Shown here one piece after another: positions 48,842 through 60,080 of a stretch of 64,000 nt of DNA. The position numbers were made by a program, and so were the translations under genes. The stretch is from contig JAQFVV010000012.1 of NCBI GenBank assembly GCA_028023455.1, positions 6,794,499 to 6,858,498 on the forward strand. Reading direction: 5' to 3'. The first letter of the stretch is position 1. Each line of letters begins with the position of its first letter. Below the pieces are notes generated by a model. It was not told the DNA's origin. It was given only the letters and a program-made list of their open reading frames with translations, and ran no database searches. Source of the DNA: Epiperipatus broadwayi (lineage: Eukaryota > Onychophora > Udeonychophora > Euonychophora > Peripatidae).

Positions 48842-50873
48842 TATGTCTTTCTCATTCAAATAGTGTTACCAACAATTTCTCTATTTATTCATCTATATTT
48901 TTTTAAGATAATAATTTCATCATTTCCTAGAGTTTTGTTGTTTTTTTTTATAGATTTTCTTGCATGTCTAATATATAAAATATTTTTGGCAGTTCATAAG
49001 ATATAATTATAGAGGCTTCTTTAGTTTATTGTTCTTTTTTTCTATATAGTTTTTTGTTGAACTTTTTTATACATTTCATGATGTCACCTCTTTTTTTTTT
49101 ATTACTGAAACAACTTTCTTCACAATACTAAGATGAAGTTTTATACATTTGAGACTTATATTCTTTTATATTGCTTTTCTTGCCAATTTGCAGTTATTAT
49201 TTTCTTTCTTTTTTGTAATATCTTACAAAATTCCAGATATTCAATTCTTCTAAATTGGTAATTTGTAATATTTTCGTATTCCTTCTTTTTTATATAAATC
49301 ACACTGTCTCAGTTGAAAACATACTCAAAAATTGATACTTTTTATGTATCAGTTATCTGTTTTGCTGATCTTAGTAAATAGTTAATTACTTATTGGTCTC
49401 ATTCATTTCTTAGTCATTACCAAATGTCTATTATTATTTTTAAAATGATTTCTTAGTTTGAATTTTGTGGAATATTTCTAAAAATTATAAATATCAGTTA
49501 TTAATACTATCTTTCTGGAAAGCTTTTATTTCCCTAGCTTTGCTGTAACATGTATTTTACATCTTATTAACTGATTTTTTACTTCCTGCATTGAATATAT
49601 TATAATAATAATGCCACATTTTTTTCTGTTAATAAAGATATATTCCAATTCAGCCTTATATTTATCTGAATGTTTTTATATTTATGATTAATTAATAATT
49701 TATATTATACATACTTTACCTTTTTGCAAATCTCACATGTCTACTTAATCTCTTCGATCTATATCTGCATCGAAATTCACTACAGATTTTTCATTCTTCA
49801 AATGTTTTGCAATTCTACCATTTTAAATTGTCTTGTGATAATTTCAAAATAATGTTTGGTCTGATTAAAATGCAATATATCTAAATTAACAAATATTTTA
49901 CTTTTCCATGTTGGGGCATACATCTAAATTATTTGCATTTGGTAACTTCCTTTAAGTTGAATGAATAATTTTGCAATCAATCTCTGTAATATTGTTTTGT
50001 TTTATTTTCATTTTTATTTATAATGAATTTAATTCCTATTGTGTCTCTAATATTTGTGACTACATATCAACTTTTCAAGTCAATTGTCTTTTCGTATTTT
50101 TTTTCGAACTTCACAAAATCTGACAATGTTTTGTCTAATAGTAGATAATTGTTATTTTATTTTGTGCAATTTTGCTTCATAGGGAAGTGACTGTAAATTG
50201 GGAATAGCTACATAAAAAATCATTATTAAATGACAGTCTAGATTCACTAATCAGAAGATTTTTAGCACAGTCTTTCTTCCATCATTAATGGCCATCTTGG
50301 CCAACAATCTTACAATATCTTGGAAATGAGACCATAATTTTATCTATTATAAATTTAAAAGAAAATAAGCATCTACAACATATACCCATTGATTTTGCCT
50401 TCAAGAAAAATTAATTGAAAATTTAGTTAAGAACTATTCTTTTTTGGTTTTAATTTAGAGATAAAACTAATGAATACCATAATGAATCATATATATTAAT
50501 GAATAACACATTTATATTTATTTATCAAATGAATAATCACATAATTATAACAAATATGATGACAAGAACTTACACAGTGGACATTAAGAATTTTTCTTTG
50601 CTCAGTTTTTTAAAGTTCTCTAAGAGTAATCACAGGCTATACTTTCAGTTAATAGTAAATCTCTTTGTTTATATATATATATACAAGACACAAGTCCAAA
50701 TAAATAGAAATAAAAGATACAGTGACTCTTACAGTGTTTTATTATTTGAAATATTATGACAAAATCTTAGATTGGGAATTATAATTATAAATGAATTTTT
50801 CACGATCAAAAGAGCAAATATTCAGCACTCAGCCATACAGCATTCAATAAAAACATACAAAATTTGTAATAAA
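48842..50873. other. AT-rich spacer
   Basis: No supported gene. ORFs at 48812-49006 and 50499-50759 are low-complexity Phe/Ile/Asn-rich frames. Confidence 0.45.
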
Positions 50874-51008
50874 ATATATGGACCTGTCTTGCATTGGTGG
50901 TCGAGAAGTCAGCACGACTGCCTTACACTTGCAAGCAGTTGCCCGGGTGGCGGGTTCGCGTCCCGGCCAATGCTATGACACTTAAAATATATATATATAT
51001 ATGGACCT
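50874..51008 (+). repeat. tRNA-derived SINE with 12-bp target-site duplication
   Basis: The tRNA-like body 50891-50973 has a perfect acceptor stem GCATTGG/CCAATGC, A-box region TGGTCGAGAAGTCAGCA and B box GGGTTCGCGTCC. It ends in a short (TA)n tail. ATATATGGACCT flanks it at 50874-50885 and 50997-51008. It is closely similar to the SINE at 28.43 kb but with a TA instead of an AAT tail. Confidence 0.88.
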
Positions 51009-51835
51009 AAAAAAGATTGACATCATCAACAATGTAAAAACTATGACAAAGACTAATATATTTAGTAATGGAACAATAAAAAGATTTAGATCACAGAAAT
51101 GCATTGTAAATAGCTCATGAAATTGCTTGAAAAAAACTGAATACATAAAACAGTACTTTCTGGAAAGCAGATTTTATGACCACAAGGACACATTGGATAT
51201 GGGCACTATGATCATAAAATTAATTAATGATATTGGCAGCTTGAATAGTGGATTATTTTTATTTACTTTAATTAAAAAAAGTATTACTTATTGTTTTCAT
51301 ATTATTTGATAAACTGAAGAAAACTAATATTCAAAGGGAGTGAATGTTAATTGGTCAGTTTCAATATCAGGTGACTTACCAAACGGAATAAGTTTTTAGC
51401 ATACCAAGGGTTTCTGAATTAGTTCTCAACTGGGAAAACTTTAAAAGAAGTAAAGAAGAAAATATCCCAGCCTAATAAATTAAAGTATATCAGTCTGTTT
51501 TTCAATCTATCATATGATAACTATTCAAATAATATTTTAAATATTAATATATTTAAAGGAGAGCTATATTTTTCTTAAACAAAAAGAGACTAAATATGAG
51601 ATTAGGAATGCAGTTTTACTAAGTACGTATAAAAGCATTTTTTTCATATTGTCAGTTATTTAGGATAATAATTGACTTTCATTCCGGACCTTAATCAAGG
51701 GAAATATATTTAAATTTTTTAATCTAATCAATTTAACTAAGAAAAAATATAAGGATCTATAAATTAAAAGCAATGCTATTACATAAAGAAAACATTGAAA
51801 ATACTAAATATTGTTGCTAAATAGCTTTGTCAAAG
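51009..51835. other. AT-rich spacer
   Basis: No supported feature. Confidence 0.4.
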
Positions 51836-51955
51836 GCAAATGCATAAACTTGTGGATAAGACCTGTAGAGGTCCCTACCTTTGCATTTTCAACCGCACAT
51901 GCTTTAGGTTTATTGCTTTAGTAAATATTACTTAACGTAATCAATGTGTGTTAAA
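51836..51955 (+). repeat. Dispersed repeat (copy 2)
   Basis: Partner of 43053-43180: shares 'aagacctgtagaggtcccta', an A/C-rich middle containing 'gcacatgct' in place of 'acatgcata', and 'tttagtaaatattactta'. Confidence 0.6.
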
Positions 51956-52027
51956 TAAATTTATAATTACAACAATAATAAATTAATACATTGTACAGGC
52001 TTAAATCTGTATTTATATATGTAATAT

Positions 52028-52195
52028 GTGCAGGGTTCGAACTCAGACTTTCATATGACCAACCACTCTCAGTGCCATCTCATATATATTGGTGAGTATT
52101 TATCTTTTCAACATGTGTGTGATCAGGTGGGTCAGCAATATGAGATGACACTGAGAGTGGTTGGTCATATGAAAGTCTGAGTTCGAACCCTGCAT
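52028..52195. repeat. Hairpin-forming inverted repeat with B-box-like ends (family A related)
   Basis: Left arm 52028-52088 ('gcagggttcgaactcagact' onwards) and right arm 52137-52195 are near-perfect inverse copies of about 60 bp, separated by a loop of about 48 bp. The loop still contains 'tattggtgagtatttatctt', the 3' flank of the family A ribozyme. Each end shows GTTCGAACC, which fits a pol III B box. The hammerhead core itself is deleted. Confidence 0.85.
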
Positions 52196-52819
52196 ATATA
52201 ACAATAATAAATGTAAATATGAAATTACATATTTAAATGCACTATCTAAAACGCATTCCAGTAAACACTTATATTTTTATTCATTACAAAGTCTACATTT
52301 TTACCTTAATGAACCACATCTGTTTAATTTTGTTTCTTGTCATTATTCTCCATCTGTGCTTGTTTAGGATTAAAACGTAACCCAAGATTATTTTGTGTCT
52401 AAAAATAATGATGATACTATATTTTCTATTTTAGTTTTATTGTTAATATATATATATTAATCTTGGATTAATGTTTGCAATCACTTCATCATATTAGACT
52501 TGAGAGCAATATGGTGTGTAGCATTTTAATTAAATAAATAGCGTATGGATATTCTTTGAGATACATTTTGTTTTAAAGTTGTATTTAATATTTTAAATGT
52601 TTTCTTCAAATACATAATATTAATATTGAATTAATTTATTTTATTTCTGTAATGGAATTGTGATAGTTTAAGATGATGAATATTTGAATGCAAGTATAAT
52701 TTATAGACTTGGAGTTTAGATATAATTATAAGGTATTTGAACACAGGGTTTCAATCTCCCTTCAGCTATTCTATTTCATACAACTGATAAATATGACTAC
52801 ATACATGTGAAAAAGATAA

Positions 52820-52880
52820 ATGATCTGCAATATACATATTTCATGCTGAACCAGCACTTATCAGTTAGTCCAAATCATCA
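52820..52880 (-). ncRNA. Hammerhead ribozyme, family A, inactivated
   Basis: Minus strand: core reads CTGATAA (essential G changed), while GAAA and stem II TGCTG/CAGCA remain. One stem I pair is also lost (CTAA for CCAA). Confidence 0.6.
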
Positions 52881-53282
52881 TCTCCTACACATATATAATT
52901 AGTGCTTGGTTTATATTAAGATAGCAAATCTTCAAACTTTAATTATCAGGATTTAATCTACCTATCCTCCAACTCATCAACCATCCATACCATTAAAAAT
53001 CTAATGATGGAACAGCCAAATCACTTGTTGATGCCAATACTATTGTCATGCTCATGTAGAAAGTCACTTTGATCCCTCATGTCTAGAGTATTGTTCATTT
53101 AAATATACATGACAATAATATTGGCATCAACAAGGGATTTGGATGTTTCATCATCAATTTTCAGTAGTATGGATGACTGAGGAGTTGGAGGGTGGCATAG
53201 ATTGAAGCCTTTCCATTAAAGTTTGAAGATTTGCTATCTTGATACAAACTGAGCACTGATTATATATGTGTGGGGGAGATAA

Positions 53283-53341
53283 TGATCTGGATCAACTGAT
53301 GAGTACTGATTAAGCAGGAAATATGTATATTGGAGATTATT
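53283..53341 (+). ncRNA. Hammerhead ribozyme, family A, weak stem II
   Basis: CTGATGA and GAAA are both intact and stem I pairs TCAA with TTGG plus the outer segment. Stem II is damaged (TACTG against AAGCA), so folding is uncertain. Confidence 0.55.
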
Positions 53342-53606
53342 TATATTTTTTACATGTGTATCAGTTGTATGACATAGAGAGAATAGCTGAAAAGAGATTG
53401 AAAGACTGTATTCAAATTCTCTATAATTAAAAAAATATTAATAAATGCAAATTTATCACTTGAAATTTTGATTTCATATACAATTCTGCTTATGTTTTAT
53501 AAACTTCATCATCATATTTTAATGGTGTTTGGTTGAAGATTTGTGATGATGGCATTTTAGTTGTCCATATACGTTTGACATTTTCCATCATCTAACATTA
53601 AATCAT

Positions 53607-54025
53607 GAATGTTTTTAGAAAAATTTTAAACTTTATTTACATTTAACTATTAGTAATAGCACACAGGTTAGTATCTACACAATGTTTTGAATAGTATTTT
53701 TTTTCTCTCTTCTTCAGGTGTTTCTGGCCTAACCAGTGACAGTGTTAGCATCAGAATTAAACATCGATTTTTAGATTCTTGAATACTCAATTTTAAGGAA
53801 ATATGGATTGAATACAAATGTTTCCTTAAAATTCAAGATTCTAAAAGTCCAGGTTTAATTTCCATGCTAGTACTGTCATTGGTCAGGTCAAAACACTCGA
53901 TGAAGTGAGGAGAATAATACCACTCGAAATATTGCATAGATACGAGCCTGTTTGCTATTACTAATAGCTGAATGTAATTGGAAATTTTTAATTAAGCTTA
54001 AAATTTTTCTAAAGACATTCATGGT
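53607..54025. mobile_element. Fold-back element with degraded hammerhead-like core
   Basis: Arms of about 190-200 bp (53607-53800 and 53818-54025) are diverged inverse copies, sharing 'agaaaaattttaa' ends and 'ctattagtaatagca' blocks. The right arm on the plus strand reads CTCGATGA, AGTG...CACT (stem II), then GAAA near 53928. Sequences that can form a short stem III and a stem I (CAGG with CCTG) follow. One inserted base disrupts the CTGATGA box. The left arm on the minus strand reads CTGAAGA with GAAA lost. It looks like a third hammerhead family with the same inverted layout. Confidence 0.6.
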
Positions 54026-54270
54026 TTAATGTTGGATTCCGGAAATAGTTCAGCATTTAAGTTTTACAGTGTTTTATTTTTTTTTTTATCTGTGTGTACT
54101 TGGGTAAAAAGTGAAATGGTTATGGAGTTTTATAAACAATATATGGATATAAATGCAAGGATTTCACTGAGTAATGCCAAAAAGATGTGCAATAATTTTG
54201 TGATTGTAATCACTTTAAATTTTATATATATATAGACCTGCAAAACAGATGTCACAATCTTATTAAATCA

Positions 54271-54368
54271 GCGAAGGGTGATGTGTCATATGATAATGGT
54301 GATTATTTGAACAGATCAAGAAGGGCGATGTGTCATATGATAATGGTGATTATTTGAATAGATCAAGA
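54271..54368 (+). repeat. 47-bp tandem duplication inside the LINE
   Basis: 'gatgtgtcatatgataatgg' with the following sequence occurs at 54280 and 54327, almost identical. Because 47 is not a multiple of 3, it shifts the frame. Confidence 0.9.
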
Positions 54369-54991
54369 GAGTATTTTGGTCAAACTTTTGAATAATGATG
54401 CAAGAATTCATATAATTACATTTAATAACATTCCATTCTAACAATTAATTTAGATTTGAACAAAGATATCAACTTGATGTTTGTGATTTTATAAGTAGAA
54501 AGGCTGCAGGTTCTGATGAGATATCTTGAGATCTAAAATGTGTTAGTCGTATATTAATTTCAAAACTATCGAAATTTTTTATAAATGTATGAACATTGTA
54601 TCACCTGATCTTAAATATGCTTCTATTATTCCAATTTTTATAAATAGAAAAATAAATCCAATAATTATTATGAAATATCATTGTTATCCATTTCATTAGA
54701 TGTACTTTTGAAAATTTTATTTAGCAAATTATATTTAGCCATAGATGAGTGATTGTTAGACTCACTGAGTATTTTTCCAACTTCTCTGGTAAATGCAAAG
54801 AAAGTATTATGAGCAAAGATATAATTTATATAATGTTTTTATTGATTTGGTCAAAGTATTTGATTCAGTTAATCAAAAAGATTTGCAAACTAAACAAACA
54901 ACTTCTATATGATAATATAAACAAAAGCATTATTATTGACTGAAATGGGCACTAACTTTGTTTTTAACTTTTGATTTTGGAACCATTTATG

Positions 54992-55374
54992 AACATATCA
55001 TACCATTTACAACTTTCTTAAACACTTTATCAATACTATTTATTTATATCAAAACTAACAGTTTTGTCTGTCCTGTAGTCATTATCAGAGCTACAATATT
55101 CAAATATATAATTAATACACTTATACACATATTCATAAGCATAATTAAATACACAAAATAAATAAAAATAAAATATACATTTTAATCTGGCCATTATAAA
55201 TAACCATTTCCCATTTTATAAGTATATTAATTTTATAAGTGTATTAATTATATAATTATATATTTGAATATTGTAGCTGATGATGACTGCAGGACAGTCG
55301 AAACTATTAAGTTTTGATATAAATAAATAGTATTGATAAAGTGTTTACAAAAGTTATAAATGGTATGATATGTT
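54992..55374. mobile_element. Fold-back element with hammerhead, inserted in the LINE
   Basis: Outer ends are inverse copies: AACATATCATACCATTTA on the left and TAAATGGTATGATATGTT on the right. The arms run for about 125 bp to the 'caatattcaaatatataatt' block, and a centre of about 130 bp is AT-rich. Each arm contains a hammerhead-like core, decayed in the left (minus strand) and complete in the right. The 383-bp element separates the two parts of the LINE. I could not see a clear target-site duplication. Confidence 0.78.
55267..55325 (+). ncRNA. Hammerhead ribozyme candidate, Penelope-like style
   Basis: CTGATGA at 55277-55283, stem II GACTG/CAGTC, and GAAA at 55300-55303. Stem III ACT/AGT has loop ATTA and a GTT cleavage site (55313/55314). 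Stem I is short, three pairs including wobbles, then an internal loop and about three more pairs. The core is complete but the weak stem I lowers certainty. Confidence 0.6.
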
Positions 55375-56360
55375 AAAGTAGGAATCAATACATAGGCAAA
55401 GTAAGAAGAAGAAAATTATATTACTTCCATAAGAAGTGAAACCATGTATGAAGTAGATTTTAAGACTTGTTGGGTATTTGAAGTAATTAAAATCAAAATC
55501 TTTCATCCTATTGCCTTCTATATTTACAATATGTTGATAATTCTACTATTTTGAAAACTGCTTGGTACAGTTTACTATATCATAGAATGATACACTCAAA
55601 AGCTAATGAATCCTAGATTGAAGCTTTACCCATATCTTTTTGTGCTCAAACATCACACAACCTCCTGAGCAATTGACTATATGATGATTTTATAGTCTGA
55701 AAAATATTCATAATGTTTTGAATGTAAACTATAAATGTTTTTTTATAATTAATATTCAAAAACTTGGGTGACTTATCAGCAAGCAATGAATATGAATATG
55801 TTTAATGAATTGGGTCGCTTTTCAGATAGAAAATTAAATCTGGATATTGTAATACTTCACAGATTTCAACATTCCATTGTATTTAATAAGTTAATAGATA
55901 GAATATTTTACCATAGGGTTTTGTGTAAGCAAAGTTGAATGCAAGACTGTTATTTTGCTAAATTTATTGTATAGAAATAAGATATGGATTCCATATAAAC
56001 AGAACATAAGGACACTGAAAAATTCTATATAAATATGCTCTCTAATAATTTGAAAATACATCGACCAGATCAAAAATTCATAATGTATTCTTTAGATATA
56101 ATATTATTGAATCTACAATTGAATAAACACATTGCCATTGGATTGGACAAGTATAGAAAATTAACATATTTCTTAACAAAATATTTTATACTGTACTGTC
56201 TTCATGGTAGAATTAGTCCATTTACTTTATAAATATTATTTTAAAGATCCCTTAAAAAGATGTAATATTGACTATTTACCTAACAAATTTATTGCAGAGG
56301 AGAGCCATATCTGAATAAACTGTCAGTAAAAATTTATTGCTGCAGAAGTTAAAAGACTTA

Positions 56361-59300
56361 TTCACAAGATGCCAAGCAATAGATTAAAAGATCAATTGGT
56401 TTATATAATCATTATAAAAAACATATTTAATCTTTCATATTTTTTACATCCCCTCCCCCTCTTTGGAATTAGGTCAAATGTTTTTTTTTTCAAGAATAGT
56501 TAATAATTGATAAGCAATAGTATGGTTTATTCATTTTAGGAAACATTATGAGAGGCTTTTAATAATTTAAGTTATAAGATCAATACAGGGAGTACTTTTA
56601 AAGTCACAAATATATATAATAATAATAAAACAAAGCGCTGTACTCATGCATCTCAAAAGCCTTCCTTTAGTTCAAATATTTCATTATTTGGGGGTTATTA
56701 TTTTGACATTGTAAGATATAGTGGGTTATAATTTGTTTATATATGCAAAAACTTTAACAATACTGTCAAATCAGCAGTACTGAAATCAACTTATAGGACT
56801 TATAACTTTAGCATGCAAGCACCATCACTTTATTAAAGCTAAGAATATAAATTAATATAAGTCTACAAAAAATATATTTTTAAATTTTAAACTCTTTTAA
56901 ATTTTTATTTAAAACAGTATTGCAGTTATTTAAAATGCTATTGATCATTTCTTTAGTGTATTACCCAGTTTCCATTAATTCTCTTTTTCCATGTTTTCTT
57001 TCAATGAATAAAATATTTACAAAATCTTTTAATATAAATGGATTCACTTAAACATGTGCTGAATTTAAATCTTTTATACTAAAAGGTACATAAGTTGATA
57101 GTCGTTGGAAAGCAAATAAATAAAGCATTTAAAAAACAATTATATGGAAAACATTTGACTTTTTCTTTAAACAAGAAATCAAAATATGATATACAGATAG
57201 CAGTGTGTGTGTGCATGTAAAATGAGTGTTTAGCATTGTTTTATGGTATATATAATAGAATGAAGTTTTGCTTCTTGCCATAAGGATTGAAGCAAAGTTG
57301 CAGATTTTATATGTATTAATTAATATGTATAGCTTAATGTATGTGAAATTATAATGAAATAGTAATGTGTCTGAAAGCTGTGTATAAACTATACTCATAA
57401 TCAGTGAATACAACGAATAGATGGATTATCTATTCTTTATATTTATTGATGTACAAATGTTGTATATATAGCTTCTGGGTGTGCTGTTACTTCTGCTTAA
57501 ATTATGCACAATCGTCTTATAAAATTTTTAAATAATAAAGTTTGAAAACAATCATTAAAAGAGTAACAGTAAACCACAGACTCTGTGCATATAAGAATAT
57601 GAAACTTGCCCTTCCTGATTATGAAAGGTGCATTATTAGGTTACAATTTTATTATTTGCTTTTATGGTTGGAGTATTCACACAGAAATAACCAGTCCAGA
57701 TTAACCTAAGATTTTTACTCTATAGCTAATAACAGACTCCCATTTACTAATCAAGGTTGGATGGTGATCTAGGATAATTGAAAGAAAAAACTGAACCTGT
57801 TTGCAACCTAACAAATGTCTAAGGCTCATCTGGTCCAGAGTCAAACCCCAGGACATGTACATTGCAGGATAATGAAGCTATTTAAATGTTATAGTCTTTG
57901 AACCTTTTTTTTATTCACTATATTAATATTTTTATTTCATATGGACTATTTTTTCCCAGGCTATTATTATTACCTTTAATGGAGATGGATAATCAGATTA
58001 TTAACTAAACTACTATAACTCATTAAACATTTATTTATATATTTTGATGTCTATTCTTAATCCACCTGTGCAATCAAAAAATATTGAAATATTAAGGTAC
58101 CATTGATTACTTTGGTATCTTGTCACTAGATGTTATAATTCTATAGATGTGATTACCATGTTTATATGTTTACTCTAACAATAATAAATACGTGTTATAA
58201 ATGACATAGATGCATTATTCATCTTTAAAATGTTATTCTTTCCATCAAAGATGAATACACATAAGTTATTCATATGGTCTTTATATGATCAAGATCATGA
58301 CATTATATGGATTAAACATTTTAAAGGTGATTTAATAATATATATATTTAAATTAATCTCAAGCTTATTAAAGACATAAAGTTTTATTAAAATATTTTGT
58401 AAAAAGTAAGAGTTAGATTACAGCATATCAAACTCATTAAAACAAATAATATGCATTAGTATTTACTTCAATACTTGCATTTACAATAAATATTTTTAAA
58501 TTGGAATATCATAGATTTTTATCTTTACAAAGTGTAACGGTATATAATATACTGTTACATTAATTTAAAATTAGAATAAAAAATTTTTTAAGTTCATAAA
58601 TAAACTAAAAGCTAAAATTAAAAAGAGTTGTTCAATGTATGTATATATATTCGCACAGATGCAAAACTTTAAAAGTATTATTTACTTTTTTTTAAAATAA
58701 AATAAAAAAAGTATTTGAACGTACTTTTTTATAAAAAAAAAAGTACAAGATCTAAAGATAAAATATTTTTGTTAAAAGATTCCTATGTAATCTCAATAAA
58801 TGGAAATGATTGTTTTATAAATGAAATGAAAAGCAAACTAGCTCTTGGGGCTCTTATATAAAAAAGTCAGATGAAAGATATAGATAAGAGAACAAAAAGA
58901 ATTAGATGTCCAATAGAAGCAGCAAACAAATGCTCAGACCTTAATGAAAATGATTGGAACAGGAAACTATGTTCAATGAATCCGGAGGATCACTATAAAA
59001 AGGAAAAATATTGAAATTAAGACAGTTCCAGCTTGATTTTTGAGAGGGGTGATAAGATGAACTCATCACCCTCTCTCACTTATTTAAAACATGAAATGAC
59101 TGTTGAATTATGAATGGTACTGATGCAGACCCAAATCATATGGGTTCTGAAATAAAATAGTACTAGGATTGATGCAGCTAAGGCTACTTCCAGAACAACA
59201 GACCAGTCTTCAAATAAAGACTTTGTGGGAATTGGCAGCAGGAACCAGGAGATCTACTGTAAGATATAAATGGAAATTTTTTTTAAAAAAAAGTAATTAA

Positions 59301-59540
59301 GAACTTTCAAGATTTAACAAGCTAAACCTAATTAGTTTTTTTTAACGAACTTTAATCTGACTTTTCAAATCAATTATTAATGTTTAATTTTTATACATTT
59401 GAGTTTGCTAAAAATCATTTCCATTTATTTATTTATTTTTGTTCCTTTAAGTTTTATTATGATTTTTGTTTTTTCATTAAACTAAAATTATATAAATATT
59501 AAATTTAAGTAAGGCAGGAATGGCTGCATAGATTTGTAAA
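56361..59540. other. AT-rich spacer
   Basis: No supported gene. ORFs such as 57129-57413 on the minus strand are Tyr/Ile-rich chance frames. Confidence 0.45.
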
Positions 59541-60080
59541 GTTATATTAATTAATTAATGGAGGGTTAATCTTAGGTTATTTGTTTCGTAGTTAAATTGG
59601 GTCAATGGATTGGATATATTGGTGTAATTAGTAAATGTAGCATGAGATTCGCTATGTGCAGGATCCTATTATATGCCACTCTTGGGCAAAATAAGTCCCA
59701 TATCTCACTGACCATCAGAAGCAGGCAGTATTTCCTGCTCCTTGGATCATCCCTTTGCCTATGGATTGGGATCGTAAGTCAGCAAAAAGGACTGCAATCT
59801 CTTCCTATGGAGTTTTCTTTTTTTATTGTTCTTCTTCCAGACAGATGTAACATTCCTGTACTGGATGAGAAACAATTTCTTCTATTAACCATGCTGTTCA
59901 GATATGCATTCCTGACAGTATGGTATTGTGCTATCGTATTCATGCTGCATTGAATACATCGATGTGTCAGATGAATTGACGTTGGTTTGACTGCGAACTC
60001 TTGGCCTAAGGCTAAATAAGGAATAGAATATTTTCTTTTAAAATGCAATCTATGTAGTTTATTCATACTCGACACTCTTA
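59541..60080. other. Less AT-rich island of unknown nature
   Basis: Composition is more balanced than its surroundings. Two overlapping ORFs exist: plus 59597-59953, 118 codons, and minus 59779-60075, 98 codons beginning MSSMNKLHRLHFKRKYS. Neither shows a domain I recognise. The plus frame is hydrophobic but lacks regular membrane-segment structure. An inserted repeat such as an LTR, or an old gene fragment, are both possible. Confidence 0.3.

Larger units (their letters stand above)
52729..53430. repeat. HHR family A inverted dimer
   Basis: A minus-strand copy (about 52729-53068) is followed after about 40 bp by a plus-strand copy (about 53108-53430), forming a 700-bp fold-back. 'tgatgccaatactattgtca' on the left is answered by 'tgacaataatattggcatca' on the right. 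Both copies have a hammerhead region, pointing away from each other. Confidence 0.82.
54240..56360 (+). pseudogene. Second LINE type, reverse transcriptase and C-terminal part, interrupted
   Basis: Fragments in order: a connector KGDVSYDNGDYLNRSREYF (about 54270-54370, disrupted by a 47-bp duplication), KAAGSDEIS (54500), a PDLKYASIIPIF-like block (54600-54640), and FIDLVKVFDSVNQKDL (about 54838-54885), the first catalytic block of non-LTR reverse transcriptases. After the fold-back insertion come IGLDKYRKL/KYFILY-like remains (about 56130-56190) and KRCNIDYLPNKFIAEES (about 56255-56310). I recognise the last as the tail of a LINE group whose consensus has RWTGHV and KRCNI blocks. It is distinct from the RTE type at 33.6 kb and many stops are present. 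Confidence 0.68.

Noticed and set aside
50772-50978. 68-codon ORF
   Set aside because: It reads through a SINE with a target-site duplication.
54510-54540. CTGATGAG as another hammerhead
   Set aside because: It is part of the LINE reverse transcriptase (GSDEIS); no GAAA with stem II follows.
59597-60075. Overlapping ORFs of 118 and 98 codons as genes
   Set aside because: They overlap on opposite strands, have no recognisable domain or start context, and lie in an unexplained repeat-like island.
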